Below are positions 53,491 through 61,912 of a stretch of 64,000 bases of DNA, one piece after another. Within the stretch, counting starts at the first letter, position 1; the number at the start of each line of letters is the position of its first letter. The position numbers and the translations under genes are program-made. The notes under the pieces were generated by a model that ran no database searches, had not been told where the DNA came from, and saw only the letters and a program-made list of their open reading frames with translations. Source of the DNA: Pseudoprimorskyibacter insulae. GTDB taxonomy: Bacteria > Pseudomonadota > Alphaproteobacteria > Rhodobacterales > Rhodobacteraceae. The stretch covers positions 496,001 to 560,000 of the forward strand of contig NZ_OMOJ01000002.1 in NCBI RefSeq assembly GCF_900302505.1, written 5' to 3'.

Positions 53491-54630
53491 ATGGGCGGCA
53501 TTCAGGCGCTGGCCACGGGCATCGTTGTTGCCATCGTCGGCTTCTTTTCCTCTTTCCCGATCTTTCTGGCCGGGGTCGAGGCGATGGGCGCAACCGAGGC
53601 GCAGGCCGCATCGGCCTTGATGGCGGGGGCCATTGCCATGGGTGTTGCGGGCATTGGTCTGGCGCTGTGGCGCAAGATCCCCGCAAGCTGCGCCTGGTCC
53701 ACGCCGGGGGCGGCGCTGTTGGCAGCCTCGGTGCCGGATCAGCACGGGTTCGCCGGGGCGGTTGGCGCCTTTCTGGTCGCGGGCGCTTTGGTGGTGCTGT
53801 CCGGGCTGTGGCGGCCCTTGGTGCGGCTGGCCCAAGCGGTGCCCGGCCCGATCACCCAAGCCATGTTGGCCGGTGTTCTGCTGCCCATCTGTTTGGCCCC
53901 GTTCAGGTTTTTGCCGGAAACGCCCGTTGTGGCTTTGGTCATTCTGCTCACGTGGTTCATCGTTGGCCGCTTTTCACGCCTGTTTGCCGTGCCTGCCGCT
54001 GTGCTGGCGACGCTGGCCCTGACATATCTTGAGCTTGGCCACATCCCCGTGCCGGATCACGCGTTGACGGCCCCTGTATGGGTCACGCCTGCGATCTCGC
54101 TTTCCGGCCTGATTTCACTCGCACTGCCGCTGTTCATCGTGACGATGGCCACCCAGAACATGCCCGGAATTTCGGTGCTGAAGTCCAACGGCTATGCGCC
54201 ATCGACTGGGCCGTTCTTTGTCACCGTTGGCGCGATCTCGATCCTGTCGGCCCCGTTTGGCGCGATCCAAACGAATCTTGCCGCGATCACCGCCGCGATG
54301 TGTGCGGGTGACAGCGCCCATCCCGACAAGGCGCAGCGCTATTGGGCCGCTGTGTGGGCGGGCATCCTTTATGTGCTGTTCGGCATCTTTGCCGCTGTGG
54401 TGACCTATGTCGCCTCGCAAGCGCCGCTGCACGCGATGGAGATCCTTGCAGGCGTTGCCCTGATTGGCGTCTTCACCAATTCGGCGGCGGCGGCATGGAA
54501 AGAGGACGCTACGCGCGAAGCGGCGGCGCTGACCTTTGTCATCACCGCCTCTGGCCTGACGCTTTGGGGGATTGGCGGTGCGGTTTGGGGCCTGTTGGCC
54601 GGTTGCCTGATGGCGGCGCTGCGCCGTTAA
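53491..54630 (+). CDS. BenE-family transporter (benzoate/H+ symporter type)
   Basis: 379-residue inner-membrane protein with about 11-12 hydrophobic segments. BenE features are the N-terminal FSSFPIFLAGVEAMGATEAQA, WSTPGAALLA, and the central LPLFIVTMATQNMPGISVLKSN with FGAIQTNLAAITAAMC, which resembles the substrate region of NCS2-like carriers. The natural substrate is not known to be benzoate in this organism. The ATG at 53491 lacks a strong ribosome-binding site; a TTG at 53464 inside tdk is less likely. Converges on the KAS III gene, 4-nt overlap. Confidence 0.87.
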   Translation: MGGIQALATGIVVAIVGFFSSFPIFLAGVEAMGATEAQAASALMAGAIAMGVAGIGLALWRKIPASCAWSTPGAALLAASVPDQHGFAGAVGAFLVAGALVVLSGLWRPLVRLAQAVPGPITQAMLAGVLLPICLAPFRFLPETPVVALVILLTWFIVGRFSRLFAVPAAVLATLALTYLELGHIPVPDHALTAPVWVTPAISLSGLISLALPLFIVTMATQNMPGISVLKSNGYAPSTGPFFVTVGAISILSAPFGAIQTNLAAITAAMCAGDSAHPDKAQRYWAAVWAGILYVLFGIFAAVVTYVASQAPLHAMEILAGVALIGVFTNSAAAAWKEDATREAAALTFVITASGLTLWGIGGAVWGLLAGCLMAALRR

Positions 54631-55745
54631 GCGCGCTCTACCAGAACCGAACCCACCGAGTAGCCCGCGCCGAAGGAACAGATGATCCCTTTGTCGCCGC
54701 TCTTCATATCCTCAGAATATTTGGCAAAGGCGATGATCGACCCGGCAGAGGACGTGTTGGCGTAGTCCTGAAGGATGTTCGGCTGCTCGCCCTCCTCAGG
54801 TACGCGGCCCAGAACCTTGCGGCCAATGAAATCATTCATCGCCTTGTTGGCCTGATGAAGCCACAGGCGCTTCAGATCATCAGCCTGCCAGCCTTCGACC
54901 TCCATATGTCCGGCGATATGCGCCGAGACCAGCGGCAGCACCTCTTTGAACACCTTCCGACCGTTTTGCATGAACTGCATATCGCGGCGGTCGTTCATCG
55001 CGTCGCGCGTGCGGCGCAGGAAGCCGTTGTTGTTGCGGATGTTGTTCGAAAACTGCGTCGCGCAGCGGGTTGAGCGGATCAGGAAATGCGGCCCTTTCGC
55101 CTCTTCCGCGCGTTCGATCACCACGGCGGTGCAGACGTCGCCAAAGATGAAGTGGCAATCGCGGTCGCGCCATTCCAGATGGCCCGAAGTAATTTCAGGG
55201 CAAACCACCAGCGCGCGGCGGCTGGACCCGGCCCGCACCATATCGGCGGCGGCCTGAATGCCAAAGGTGGCCGAACTACAGGCCACGTTCATGTCAAAGG
55301 CAAACCCGCCCGCACCCAGCAGGTTCTGGATTTCGATCGCAATGGCGGGATAGGCGCGTTCGTGGTTTGAGGCGGCGCAGATCACCAGATCAATATCGGC
55401 CCCTGTCAGGCCAGCGGCTGCCAGCGCCTTGGTGCAGGCATCAAGCGCGATCTCGGCCATGATGCCCGGTTCGTCATCGCTGCGTTCGCGCAGGCGGGGG
55501 TACATGCGGGCTGGATCAAGAACGCCGTCCTTCTCCATCACATAGCGCTGCTCGATCCCCGAGGCGCTGAAGATGAACTCGGAACTGGAATGCGCCTTGG
55601 CCTCAACCTCGCCCGCTGCAATCGCTTCGGCGTTCTGTTCGTTGAACAGATCGGCATGGGCGTTGAAGGCGGCAACCAACTCGTCATTGGTGATGACAAG
55701 CTCGGGCGTGAATACGCCGGTTCCTGTGATGGCGGGCTGGTGCAT
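54627..55745 (-). CDS. 3-oxoacyl-ACP synthase III (FabH)-like enzyme
   Basis: 372 residues, longer than FabH (~320). The thiolase-fold triad is complete: Cys156 in NVACSSATFG, His297 in WLHQANKAMND and Asn330 in DYANTSSAGS. An insertion around residues 30-60 and another near 230-265 account for the extra length. Family members outside FabH make fatty acids, polyketides or quinolone-like products; the substrate is unknown. GGAGG precedes the ATG at 55745. A canonical fabH is probably elsewhere in the genome, as this one is not in a plsX-fabH context. Confidence 0.9.
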   Translation of the reverse strand: MHQPAITGTGVFTPELVITNDELVAAFNAHADLFNEQNAEAIAAGEVEAKAHSSSEFIFSASGIEQRYVMEKDGVLDPARMYPRLRERSDDEPGIMAEIALDACTKALAAAGLTGADIDLVICAASNHERAYPAIAIEIQNLLGAGGFAFDMNVACSSATFGIQAAADMVRAGSSRRALVVCPEITSGHLEWRDRDCHFIFGDVCTAVVIERAEEAKGPHFLIRSTRCATQFSNNIRNNNGFLRRTRDAMNDRRDMQFMQNGRKVFKEVLPLVSAHIAGHMEVEGWQADDLKRLWLHQANKAMNDFIGRKVLGRVPEEGEQPNILQDYANTSSAGSIIAFAKYSEDMKSGDKGIICSFGAGYSVGSVLVERA

Positions 55746-55871
55746 GGCGTCCTCCGGGGTTTTCCCTAGCAAAGCATGGCACGAGCGTAGGTCAAGTGCG
55801 CAGGCGATCCCAGAAAGCACTCATCCGCGCATCAAGAAAGCCTGACGTGGCGTGAGCCAGCGTCAATCCGC

Positions 55872-56210
55872 TTAGTGCATCCGTGCGCCGTTGGGCACGG
55901 CGTAATCCGGTCCTGCCAGAACAATCGCGCCGTTTTCATCAGCAAAGCCAAGGGTCAGCACCTCGGACATGAACTTGCCAATCTGGCGCGGCGGGAAGTT
56001 GACCACGGCCATCACCTGTTTGCCGACGATGGTTTCGGGATCGTAATGCACGGTGATCTGCGCCGAGGTGCGTTTTTCGCCAATCTCGGGCCCGAAATCG
56101 ATCCAGAGCTTCAGCGCGGGTTTGCGGGCCTCGGGGTAGGGTTCGGCGCGGATGACGGTGCCCACGCGGATATCGACGGCCAGAAAATCGTCAAACGTGA
56201 TCTCAGCCAT
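55872..56210 (-). CDS. csaA: CsaA-like tRNA-binding-domain protein
   Basis: 112 residues forming a single EMAP/tRNA-binding OB fold: FLAVDIRVGTVIRAEPYPEAR at the start, GKQVMAVVNFPPRQIGKFMSEVLTLGF in the middle and a C-terminal NGARMH. Bacterial CsaA has chaperone-like and tRNA-binding activity. It starts inside proC (8-nt overlap) and is the third gene of the ybjN-proC-csaA unit. Confidence 0.93.
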   Translation of the reverse strand: MAEITFDDFLAVDIRVGTVIRAEPYPEARKPALKLWIDFGPEIGEKRTSAQITVHYDPETIVGKQVMAVVNFPPRQIGKFMSEVLTLGFADENGAIVLAGPDYAVPNGARMH

Positions 56211-57018
56211 TGGCCAGCTCCTTGGATCGGTCGGTTGCGGCCTTCACGGTTGCAGCGATCAGCGGCGGCAGGCCCGTGCCAGCATCCATCAATACCTCAA
56301 GCCCGGCTTGGGTGGTGCCGTTGGGGCTGGTGACGTTCTTGCGCAATTGGGCGGGGTCTTCGGCGGCGGCTTCGGCCAGTGCGCCCGCACCAGCCACGGT
56401 GGCCTTGGCCAGTTGCATCGCCAGATCCGGGGCCAAGCCCTGTGCCTCGCCGGCGGCGGCTAGGCATTCGATCATGTGGAACACGTAGGCGGGGCCCGAT
56501 CCGCTGAGGCCCGTCACCGCGTCCATCTGGCCTTCATTCTCAAGACGCACGGTCTGACCAACTGCGCCAAGCAGCGCCTCGGCCATGGTCAATGCGTTTT
56601 CGCCAACGCGGGCGTTGCCGATCAGCGCTGTGATGCCCTTGCCGATGGCGGCGGGGGTGTTGGGCATGGCACGCACGATTGGGGTGTCGCCGCCCAGCAT
56701 CGCCTCATAATTGGAGATGGTCACGCCTGCAGCGACCGACAGGAACACCGTCGACCCATTGCCATAGGTTTTCAGGGTGGGCAGCGCCTCGGCCATCATC
56801 TGCGGTTTGACAGCAACCAGCACAATCGCAGGCGAGACGGGCAGGGTAGCGTTCAGGTTGACGCCCTGCGCCTTCAGCCAATCGGACGGGAAGGGGTCAT
56901 TGACCCAGACTTTATCGGCGGGCAAACCGCCCTTCAGCCAGCCTTCCAGCATGGCCGACCCCATCTTGCCGCATCCCAGTAGAACCAGTCCGCGTTCTGC
57001 GATGGTTGAATAGCTCAT
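56203..57018 (-). CDS. proC: Pyrroline-5-carboxylate reductase
   Basis: 271 residues. Last enzyme of proline synthesis, reducing pyrroline-5-carboxylate with NAD(P)H. The N-terminal Rossmann motif is LVLLGCGKMGSAMLEGWL; the C-terminal signature is GSGPAYVFHMIECL with VTSPNGTTQAGLEVL. GGGGGAG precedes the ATG at 57018; an extension to 57123 overlaps the ybjN gene and is rejected. Overlaps csaA by 8 nt. Confidence 0.95.
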   Translation of the reverse strand: MSYSTIAERGLVLLGCGKMGSAMLEGWLKGGLPADKVWVNDPFPSDWLKAQGVNLNATLPVSPAIVLVAVKPQMMAEALPTLKTYGNGSTVFLSVAAGVTISNYEAMLGGDTPIVRAMPNTPAAIGKGITALIGNARVGENALTMAEALLGAVGQTVRLENEGQMDAVTGLSGSGPAYVFHMIECLAAAGEAQGLAPDLAMQLAKATVAGAGALAEAAAEDPAQLRKNVTSPNGTTQAGLEVLMDAGTGLPPLIAATVKAATDRSKELANG

Positions 57019-57056
57019 GGTCTCCCCCGTCTCAAATTCTGAACCGGGGGAAAGTG

Positions 57057-57557
57057 TTACGCGCGGCCGTAGGCCTCTGCAATGGCGACTTGCAGCGCGT
57101 CTTTGGGTGTGCGGTCGCCCCATGCGATCAACTGGAACGCCGGGTAGTAGCGTTCAGCCGACAAAACCGCGACGCGGATCATGGTGTCGATCTGGTCCGG
57201 GCTGGCAATCTGGCCGCCGGTCAGAACAAGGCCATAGCGGTACACCATCAGCTTTTCCTGTTCCCAGTACGAAAACGCACCGGCCCAGCACTGTTCATTC
57301 ACCGCGTTCAGGCCTTCATACACCGCAGGCAGACGCCCGGCTGGGGGCTCCATCTCAAAGGTGCAGATCAGGCGCAGGGTTTCGTCATATCCAGACCACG
57401 CCAGCGTGATCGAGTAGGTCCGCCACTGGCCTTCGACCGCCATTGCAATCTGGTCATCGGCGATACGATCGAAATCCCAGTCGTGATGGGCTGCGATGTT
57501 TTCGACGATGTCGATCGGATGGATATCCTCTTCGAGGAACTGTTCGGACAAGGCCAT
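57057..57557 (-). CDS. YbjN-domain protein
   Basis: 166 residues, acidic, no signal peptide. It fits the YbjN family (type III secretion chaperone-like fold): IDIVENIAAHHDWDFDRIADD near the N-terminus, WRTYSITLAWSGYDETLRLIC and NEQCWAGAFSYWEQEKLMVYR in the middle. Family members affect motility and stress traits in E. coli, but the molecular role is unknown. It lies 38 nt upstream of proC and leads that operon, a common arrangement in Rhodobacterales. Confidence 0.9.
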   Translation of the reverse strand: MALSEQFLEEDIHPIDIVENIAAHHDWDFDRIADDQIAMAVEGQWRTYSITLAWSGYDETLRLICTFEMEPPAGRLPAVYEGLNAVNEQCWAGAFSYWEQEKLMVYRYGLVLTGGQIASPDQIDTMIRVAVLSAERYYPAFQLIAWGDRTPKDALQVAIAEAYGRA

Positions 57558-57624
57558 TGCGCCACCTCATTTTGTTGTAGCGAAGACCCGTAAAAACGAC
57601 CCAATCGCTAGGTGCCTGCTCTAG

Positions 57625-57648
57625 GGTCAGGGGCGGGTCCCTCTGACC
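57625..57648. repeat. Hairpin/inverted repeat upstream of ybjN
   Basis: GGTCAG-GGG (57625-57633) pairs with CCC-T-CTGACC (57639-57648) with one bulged T. It is 68-91 bp upstream of the ybjN start codon on the opposite strand sense; either an operator or a leader hairpin. Confidence 0.4.
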
Positions 57649-57860
57649 TTACTAGATATCGTGCCTGCGAGGAGGGGCATGTGTAAAGCGATATTTTGGG
57701 GATAAACCCAAGAACTTGTGGACGGTTCGAAAACTTGTGCAGATCTTGATCGTAATGTCATGTGGATGAAATCTGATGAGTGTAGGCGCAGCGGGTAGAA
57801 GTGGCGCAACACTGTCTTTCGTGATCGCGCGGTCTTGAGTGTCAGACTTGCGCTCATGGC

Positions 57861-58007
57861 TGATCGCTATTAGCCCGTTCCATGGCAGGCGTGACACGGT
57901 GATATACTCCCGGCCGTAGCACGACCTTCGGGTCGGAGCGCCATGCGGGGTTGCCGGATATCCGGGGGGAGGCCCCGCCGCCTGCCATCCAGACTTGAAA
58001 TCGTGGG
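57861..58007. repeat. Tandem structured repeat, copy A
   Basis: Closing stem ATGGCAGGC (57882-57890) with GCCTGCCAT (57980-57988); internal hairpin CGACC-TTCG-GGTCG (57922-57935); second hairpin GCGGGG (57945-57950) with CCCCGC (57973-57978), whose tip is CCGG-ATAT-CCGG (57954-57965). This makes a three-way-junction-like fold. The tail (GACTTGAAATC...TGTTTAG) is also shared with copy B. Confidence 0.7.
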
Positions 58008-58155
58008 CGATCCTGTTTAGCGCTTTCCTTGGCAGGCGCGACGCGGTGATATTCTCGCGGCCGTAGCACGACCTTCGGGTCGGAGCGCCATGCGGGGTTG
58101 CCGGGCAACCGGGTGCGAGGCCCCGCCGCCTGCCAGTTCACTCAGACTGGAAATC
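58008..58155. repeat. Tandem structured repeat, copy B
   Basis: Same order as copy A, offset by 147 bp: closing stem TGGCAGGC (58030-58037) with GCCTGCCA (58128-58135), hairpin CGACC-TTCG-GGTCG (58069-58082), and a second hairpin starting GCGGGG at 58092 whose tip is GGTTGC-CGG-GCAACC (58096-58110). The tip sequence differs from copy A but still pairs, suggesting that RNA structure is maintained. A partial third tail (GATTCAGGTTTAGCC) follows. Confidence 0.7.
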
Positions 58156-58410
58156 TTGGGGATTCAGGTTTAGCCTGCCTGATGTGACGGTCACATCGGA
58201 AATCGGCTTCCGGGACGCTTACCTTTGGGTACCGCGAATAGGGGATATGCCGGCCCCTGACCGTCGCAACCCCCAAGCTTATCCGACCTGCCTGTTTGGC
58301 GCGGGATCGGTCATGCAAGCGATGAAATTTTGGGCGAGCGTTGAAATATTCGGCGCCGCGCCCCTGCCAAGCATTTACAATCGCTGCGGAACGGCGCCTT
58401 TGCATGGGAT

Positions 58411-58995
58411 ATGAAAGACCCCATTTCGATCATCATTGTTGAGCAAGACCGCGACCGCGCCTTGCTGATTGTGGACAGCCTGCGTGCGGCTGGTGACTTC
58501 CAGATCCATATGATCTCGGAGCAGTCCGGCCTATCGCGCAAGATCAAGGAGCTCGCGCCCGATGTGGTGTTGATCGACATCACCAACCCTTCGCGCGATG
58601 TGCTGGAAGAGCTGGCCATGGCCTCTGGCCCGATGGAGCGGCCCGTGGCGATGTTCGTCGATAAATCCGACGATGGCCTGACCCGCGCCGCGATTGAGGC
58701 GGGGGTGTCTGCCTATGTGGTCGATGGGATGAAGCCGGATCGCGTCAAGCCGATCCTTGATGCCGCGGTCGCTCGGTTCAACATGTTTCAACGCATGCGC
58801 ACCGAACTGGCCGAAACCAAACGGGCGTTAGAGGAGCGGAAGGTCATCGACCGCGCCAAGGGTCTGTTGATGAAGGCGCGGGGCATTGAAGAAGACGCCG
58901 CCTACGCGTTATTGCGCAAAACCGCCATGGATCAGGGCAAGCGCGTCGCCGATGTGGCGCAGGCCTTGGTGACCGCAGCGGGGTTGTTGGGATGA
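58411..58995 (+). CDS. nasT: ANTAR-domain response regulator NasT
   Basis: 194 residues. Residues 5-120 are a receiver-like domain with Asp56 in VVLIDIT; residues ~125-190 are an ANTAR RNA-binding domain (ALEERKVIDRAKGLLMKARG, then AAYALLRKTAMDQGKRV). NasT acts as an antiterminator by binding two-hairpin leader RNAs of nitrate-assimilation genes, and is held inactive by NasS without nitrate. A matching RNA element lies ahead of nrtA. It overlaps nasS by 4 nt (ATGA). Confidence 0.95.
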   Translation: MKDPISIIIVEQDRDRALLIVDSLRAAGDFQIHMISEQSGLSRKIKELAPDVVLIDITNPSRDVLEELAMASGPMERPVAMFVDKSDDGLTRAAIEAGVSAYVVDGMKPDRVKPILDAAVARFNMFQRMRTELAETKRALEERKVIDRAKGLLMKARGIEEDAAYALLRKTAMDQGKRVADVAQALVTAAGLLG

Positions 58996-60170
58996 AGACA
59001 ACAATCCTTGCCGTCGCTTATATGCCGCTTATCGACGCCGCCCCGTTGATTGCTGCGCAGGAGATGGGATTTGCCGCCGAAGAAGGCATTGCGCTGGATC
59101 TGCGGCGCGCGCCGTCGTGGTCATCGGTGCGCGATATGCTGTCCTTTGGGCAGGTGGATGCCGCGCATATGTTGTCGCCAGTGCCTGTTGCCACGGCGCT
59201 TGGGCTGGGCGGCGGGGCGGCCCCGCTTGAGGCGGTGTCGGTCCTGTCGGTCAATGGCAATGTGATTGGTGTCAGCCGCGCACTTGAGGAACGGTTGCGC
59301 GGCATTGGCCATGATTTCGCGTTCAATGATGCCTACAAAGCCGGGGCAGCGCTGATTGAGGCATCGACCCGGCCCTTGCGCATTGGCGTGCCCTTCCCGT
59401 TCTCGATGCATGCCGAATTGCTGTATTATTGGCTGACCGCCTTGGGTCTGCCCGCCCCGCAGGGGGTGACGATCAAAACTGTGCCGCCGCCGCTGATGGC
59501 CGATGCGATTGAGGCGGGCGAGATTGACGCGTTCTGTGTGGGCGAGCCTTGGGGCTCTATCGCTGTGGAGAACGGCGTCGGGGCGTTGTTGCTGCCGGGC
59601 AAATCCATTTGGGCCTTCGCGCCGGAAAAGGTGCTGGCCACCCGCGCAGGCTGGGCCGAACAGGAACCCGCGCTGGCGGGTCGCCTGATCCGCGCGGTTT
59701 GGCGGGCGGGGCGATGGTTGTCTGATCCGGCCTCGCGCGTTGTCGCCGCTGAAATTCTAAGCCGTCCGCAATACCTCAACCTGCCTGTCGACATTCTGGA
59801 CCGGGCGCTGCTGGGTGACTTCCAGGTGTCGCGCCAAGGCGATCACCGCACGGTTGAGGGCTTTGTTGAGTTTCACAAAGGTCTGGCCACCTTCCCTTGG
59901 CGGTCGCAGGCGGAATGGATGGGCTATCGGCTTGCCACCCGCACCGGGCTGGACCGGCCCGAGGCAATGCTGCGGGCCAAAAGCGTGTTCCGCACCGATC
60001 TGCACCGGTCGGCACTGAACGGAACCGAGGCGGATTTGCCGGGCGCGTCGTCCAAGCTGGAAGGCTCTGTCGATACGGAAATGACTGTGGCGACGGAATC
60101 AGGCCGCGCATTTCTGACCCATGACCGGTTCTTTGATTGCCGCGTTTTTGACCCTGCCAGACCAGAGTGA
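58992..60170 (+). CDS. nasS: Nitrate sensor NasS (NrtA/CmpA-like, cytoplasmic)
   Basis: 392 residues homologous to the NrtA-type nitrate-binding protein but with no signal peptide: it begins MKTTILAVAYMPLIDAAPLI, so it should be cytoplasmic. Conserved family parts include FGQVDAAHMLSPVPVA, VPFPFSMHAELLYYWLTALG and IDAFCVGEPWGSIA. NasS binds nitrate and releases NasT. The ATGA overlap with nasT fits a fixed-ratio sensor pair. Downstream is the nrt leader. Confidence 0.93.
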   Translation: MKTTILAVAYMPLIDAAPLIAAQEMGFAAEEGIALDLRRAPSWSSVRDMLSFGQVDAAHMLSPVPVATALGLGGGAAPLEAVSVLSVNGNVIGVSRALEERLRGIGHDFAFNDAYKAGAALIEASTRPLRIGVPFPFSMHAELLYYWLTALGLPAPQGVTIKTVPPPLMADAIEAGEIDAFCVGEPWGSIAVENGVGALLLPGKSIWAFAPEKVLATRAGWAEQEPALAGRLIRAVWRAGRWLSDPASRVVAAEILSRPQYLNLPVDILDRALLGDFQVSRQGDHRTVEGFVEFHKGLATFPWRSQAEWMGYRLATRTGLDRPEAMLRAKSVFRTDLHRSALNGTEADLPGASSKLEGSVDTEMTVATESGRAFLTHDRFFDCRVFDPARPE

Positions 60171-60273
60171 TTAATTCTTAGGCGCTGCGCTGCAGAAAAT
60201 GCGGCAATGCGGCATGAAACCGGCAGGTTTAAGGATTCTCCGTTGCATCAATAGCCCGATTCCAGCGATGAAA

Positions 60274-60347
60274 GATCAAGGAAGCAACGATGCTACCTGA
60301 TCGAATTCCTCCCGGTGATCGGGAAATTTAGTGAGCAAGGTCGCTCG
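60274..60347 (+). promoter_or_regulatory. Two-hairpin ANTAR (NasT) target RNA in the nrtA leader
   Basis: Hairpin 1 (60274-60302) has stem GATCA-GG/CC-TGATC and AGC/GCT closing the hexaloop AACGAT (60286-60291). Hairpin 2 (60332-60347) has stem TGAGC/GCTCG closing the hexaloop AAGGTC (60337-60342). Both loops have A at position 1 and G at position 4, the rule for ANTAR-binding RNAs. The linker is 29 nt and contains CCCG-GTGAT-CGGG. A candidate terminator follows. Confidence 0.8.
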
Positions 60348-60356
60348 ATTTACCGT

Positions 60357-60390
60357 GGTCCTCCCCCATGGTTTATCGGCGGCCTTTTTT
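60357..60390 (+). terminator. Candidate NasT-controlled leader terminator
   Basis: GGTCCTC (60357-60363) can pair with GGCGGCC (60378-60384) with one mismatch and two G-T pairs, followed by TTTTTT (60385-60390). The stem is modest; an alternative hairpin CCGTGG/CCATGG (60353-60371) overlaps it. It lies 44 nt before nrtA, in the position expected for antitermination. Confidence 0.55.
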
Positions 60391-60394
60391 GTTT

Positions 60395-60412
60395 GCCCGG
60401 ACTGCTCCGGGC
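60395..60412 (+). promoter_or_regulatory. Third hairpin with A1/G4 hexaloop next to the nrtA ribosome-binding site
   Basis: GCCCGG and CCGGGC form a perfect 6-bp stem around ACTGCT, whose bases 1 and 4 are A and G. The A and last T could also pair, leaving a tetraloop. It lies just upstream of the AAAGGG ribosome-binding site. Confidence 0.4.
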
Positions 60413-60433
60413 CTTGGACAAAGGGACAGATCC

Positions 60434-61801
60434 ATGAAGAAACTCCTCCTTTCACTGGCGGCCACCACTTCGATGGTTGCCCCGGCATTCGCAGAAATGC
60501 TGGAGCTTGAGAAAGACGTTCTGACCTTCGGCTTTATCAAGCTGACCGACATGGCGCCGCTGGCCGTCGCTTATGAACAAGGCTTCTTCGATGACGAAGG
60601 CCTGTTCGTCACGCTCGAGGCACAGGCAAACTGGAAGGTTCTTCTGGACGGCGTCATCGACGGCACGCTGGACGGTGCGCACATGCTGGCCGGTCAGCCG
60701 CTGGCTGCGACCATCGGTTTCGGCACCGAAGCGCATATCATCACGCCCTTCTCGATGGATCTGAACGGCAACGGCATCACCGTGTCGAACGAGGTTTGGG
60801 AAGAAATGCTGCCCTACGTCGACAAGATGGAAGATGGCCGCCCGCAGCACCCGATCAGCGCATCGGCTCTGGCACCGGTTGTTGAAAAGTACAAAGGCGA
60901 AGGCAAGCCTTTCAACATGGGCATGGTGTTCCCGGTTTCGACCCATAACTACGAACTGCGCTACTGGCTGGCCGCTGGCGGCCTGCACCCCGGCTATTAT
61001 TCGCCTGAAAACATCACCGGCCAAATCGGCGCCGATGTGTTCCTGAGCGTGACCCCCCCGCCGCAGATGCCCGCCACGCTGGAAGCTGGCACCATCTATG
61101 GCTACTGCGTGGGCGAGCCGTGGAACCAGCAGGCTGTGTTCAAAGGCATCGGCGTTCCGGTCATCACCGACTATGAGCTGTGGAAGAACAACCCCGAGAA
61201 GGTCTTCGGCATCAACGCCGAGTTCGCAGAACAGTACCCCAACACCACGTTGGCCGTCACCAAGGCGCTGATCCGCGCCGCGATGTGGCTGGATGAGAAC
61301 GACAACGCCAACCGTCCTGCGGCCGTGGAAATCCTGAGCCGCCCGGAATACGTGGGCGCGGATTACGAAGTGATCGCGAACTCGATGACCGGCACCTTCG
61401 AATACGAAAAGGGTGACAAGCGCGAAGTTCCCGACTTCAACGTGTTCTTCCGCTACAACGCGACCTACCCGTTCTATTCGGACGCTGTGTGGTATCTGAC
61501 CCAGATGCGCCGTTGGGGCCAAATCTCGGAACCGAAGCCGGATAGCTGGTACGACGAAGTGGCCAAGTCGGTCTACAAGCCGGAAATCTATCTCGAAGCG
61601 GCCAAGCTGCTGGTCGAAGAAGGTCTGGCGAATGAGGCGGACTTCCCCTGGGATAGCGATGGGTACAAAGCCCCGACCCCGTCCGAAGATATTATCGACG
61701 GCATCGCCTATGACGGCAAAGCGCCGAACGCCTACCTGGAAAGCCTGCCGATCGGCCTGAAAGGCAACCAAGTGGTTGTTGGCACCGAAGTCAAAGGCTG
61801 A
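60434..61801 (+). CDS. nrtA: Nitrate-binding protein NrtA
   Basis: 455 residues. A signal peptide ([20 protein letters not shown]) is followed by the nitrate/nitrite/cyanate/bicarbonate-binding fold: [56 protein letters not shown] and [15 protein letters not shown]. It should bind nitrate in the periplasm for NrtBC. AAGGG sits 8 nt before the ATG. Its leader carries the ANTAR element, so nitrate control through NasST is expected. A stable hairpin follows the gene. Confidence 0.94.
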   Translation: MKKLLLSLAATTSMVAPAFAEMLELEKDVLTFGFIKLTDMAPLAVAYEQGFFDDEGLFVTLEAQANWKVLLDGVIDGTLDGAHMLAGQPLAATIGFGTEAHIITPFSMDLNGNGITVSNEVWEEMLPYVDKMEDGRPQHPISASALAPVVEKYKGEGKPFNMGMVFPVSTHNYELRYWLAAGGLHPGYYSPENITGQIGADVFLSVTPPPQMPATLEAGTIYGYCVGEPWNQQAVFKGIGVPVITDYELWKNNPEKVFGINAEFAEQYPNTTLAVTKALIRAAMWLDENDNANRPAAVEILSRPEYVGADYEVIANSMTGTFEYEKGDKREVPDFNVFFRYNATYPFYSDAVWYLTQMRRWGQISEPKPDSWYDEVAKSVYKPEIYLEAAKLLVEEGLANEADFPWDSDGYKAPTPSEDIIDGIAYDGKAPNAYLESLPIGLKGNQVVVGTEVKG

Positions 61802-61813
61802 TCCCAGCCTTGC

Positions 61814-61836
61814 GGGGTGCGCGCGCTGCGCACCCC
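61814..61836 (+). promoter_or_regulatory. Stable hairpin between nrtA and nrtB
   Basis: GGGGTGCGC (61814-61822) and GCGCACCCC (61828-61836) form a perfect 9-bp stem with a 5-nt loop and no T run. Such structures after binding-protein genes often stabilise the upstream part of the mRNA or cause partial termination, giving more binding protein than permease. Confidence 0.65.
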
Positions 61837-61912
61837 ACTCCCCCATCTCCCCTGACGATTGGGTGCGGAGCGGCGCCCATCCTACCAACACCTTGCACCT
61901 GAGGGTTTTGTT

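Larger units (their letters stand above)
57558..58410. other. 853-bp gap with hairpin, tandem structured repeats and the nasT promoter
   Basis: The longest non-coding stretch in the window. It holds a hairpin near the ybjN promoter (57625-57648), two tandem ~147-bp structured repeats (57861-58155) and about 250 bp before nasT. Frames here translate to repeated Arg/Pro-rich text and show no start-site signals; I see no gene. Confidence 0.7.

Noticed and set aside
57854-58141. Minus-strand open frame giving an internally repeated 95-residue product
   Set aside because: The repetition only reflects the two tandem DNA repeats; there is no ribosome-binding site, and the sequence conservation follows stem pairing rather than codons.
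57861-58155. CRISPR array or insertion-sequence ends
   Set aside because: Only two long copies without short spacers, no cas genes, no transposase and no target-site duplication that I can see.
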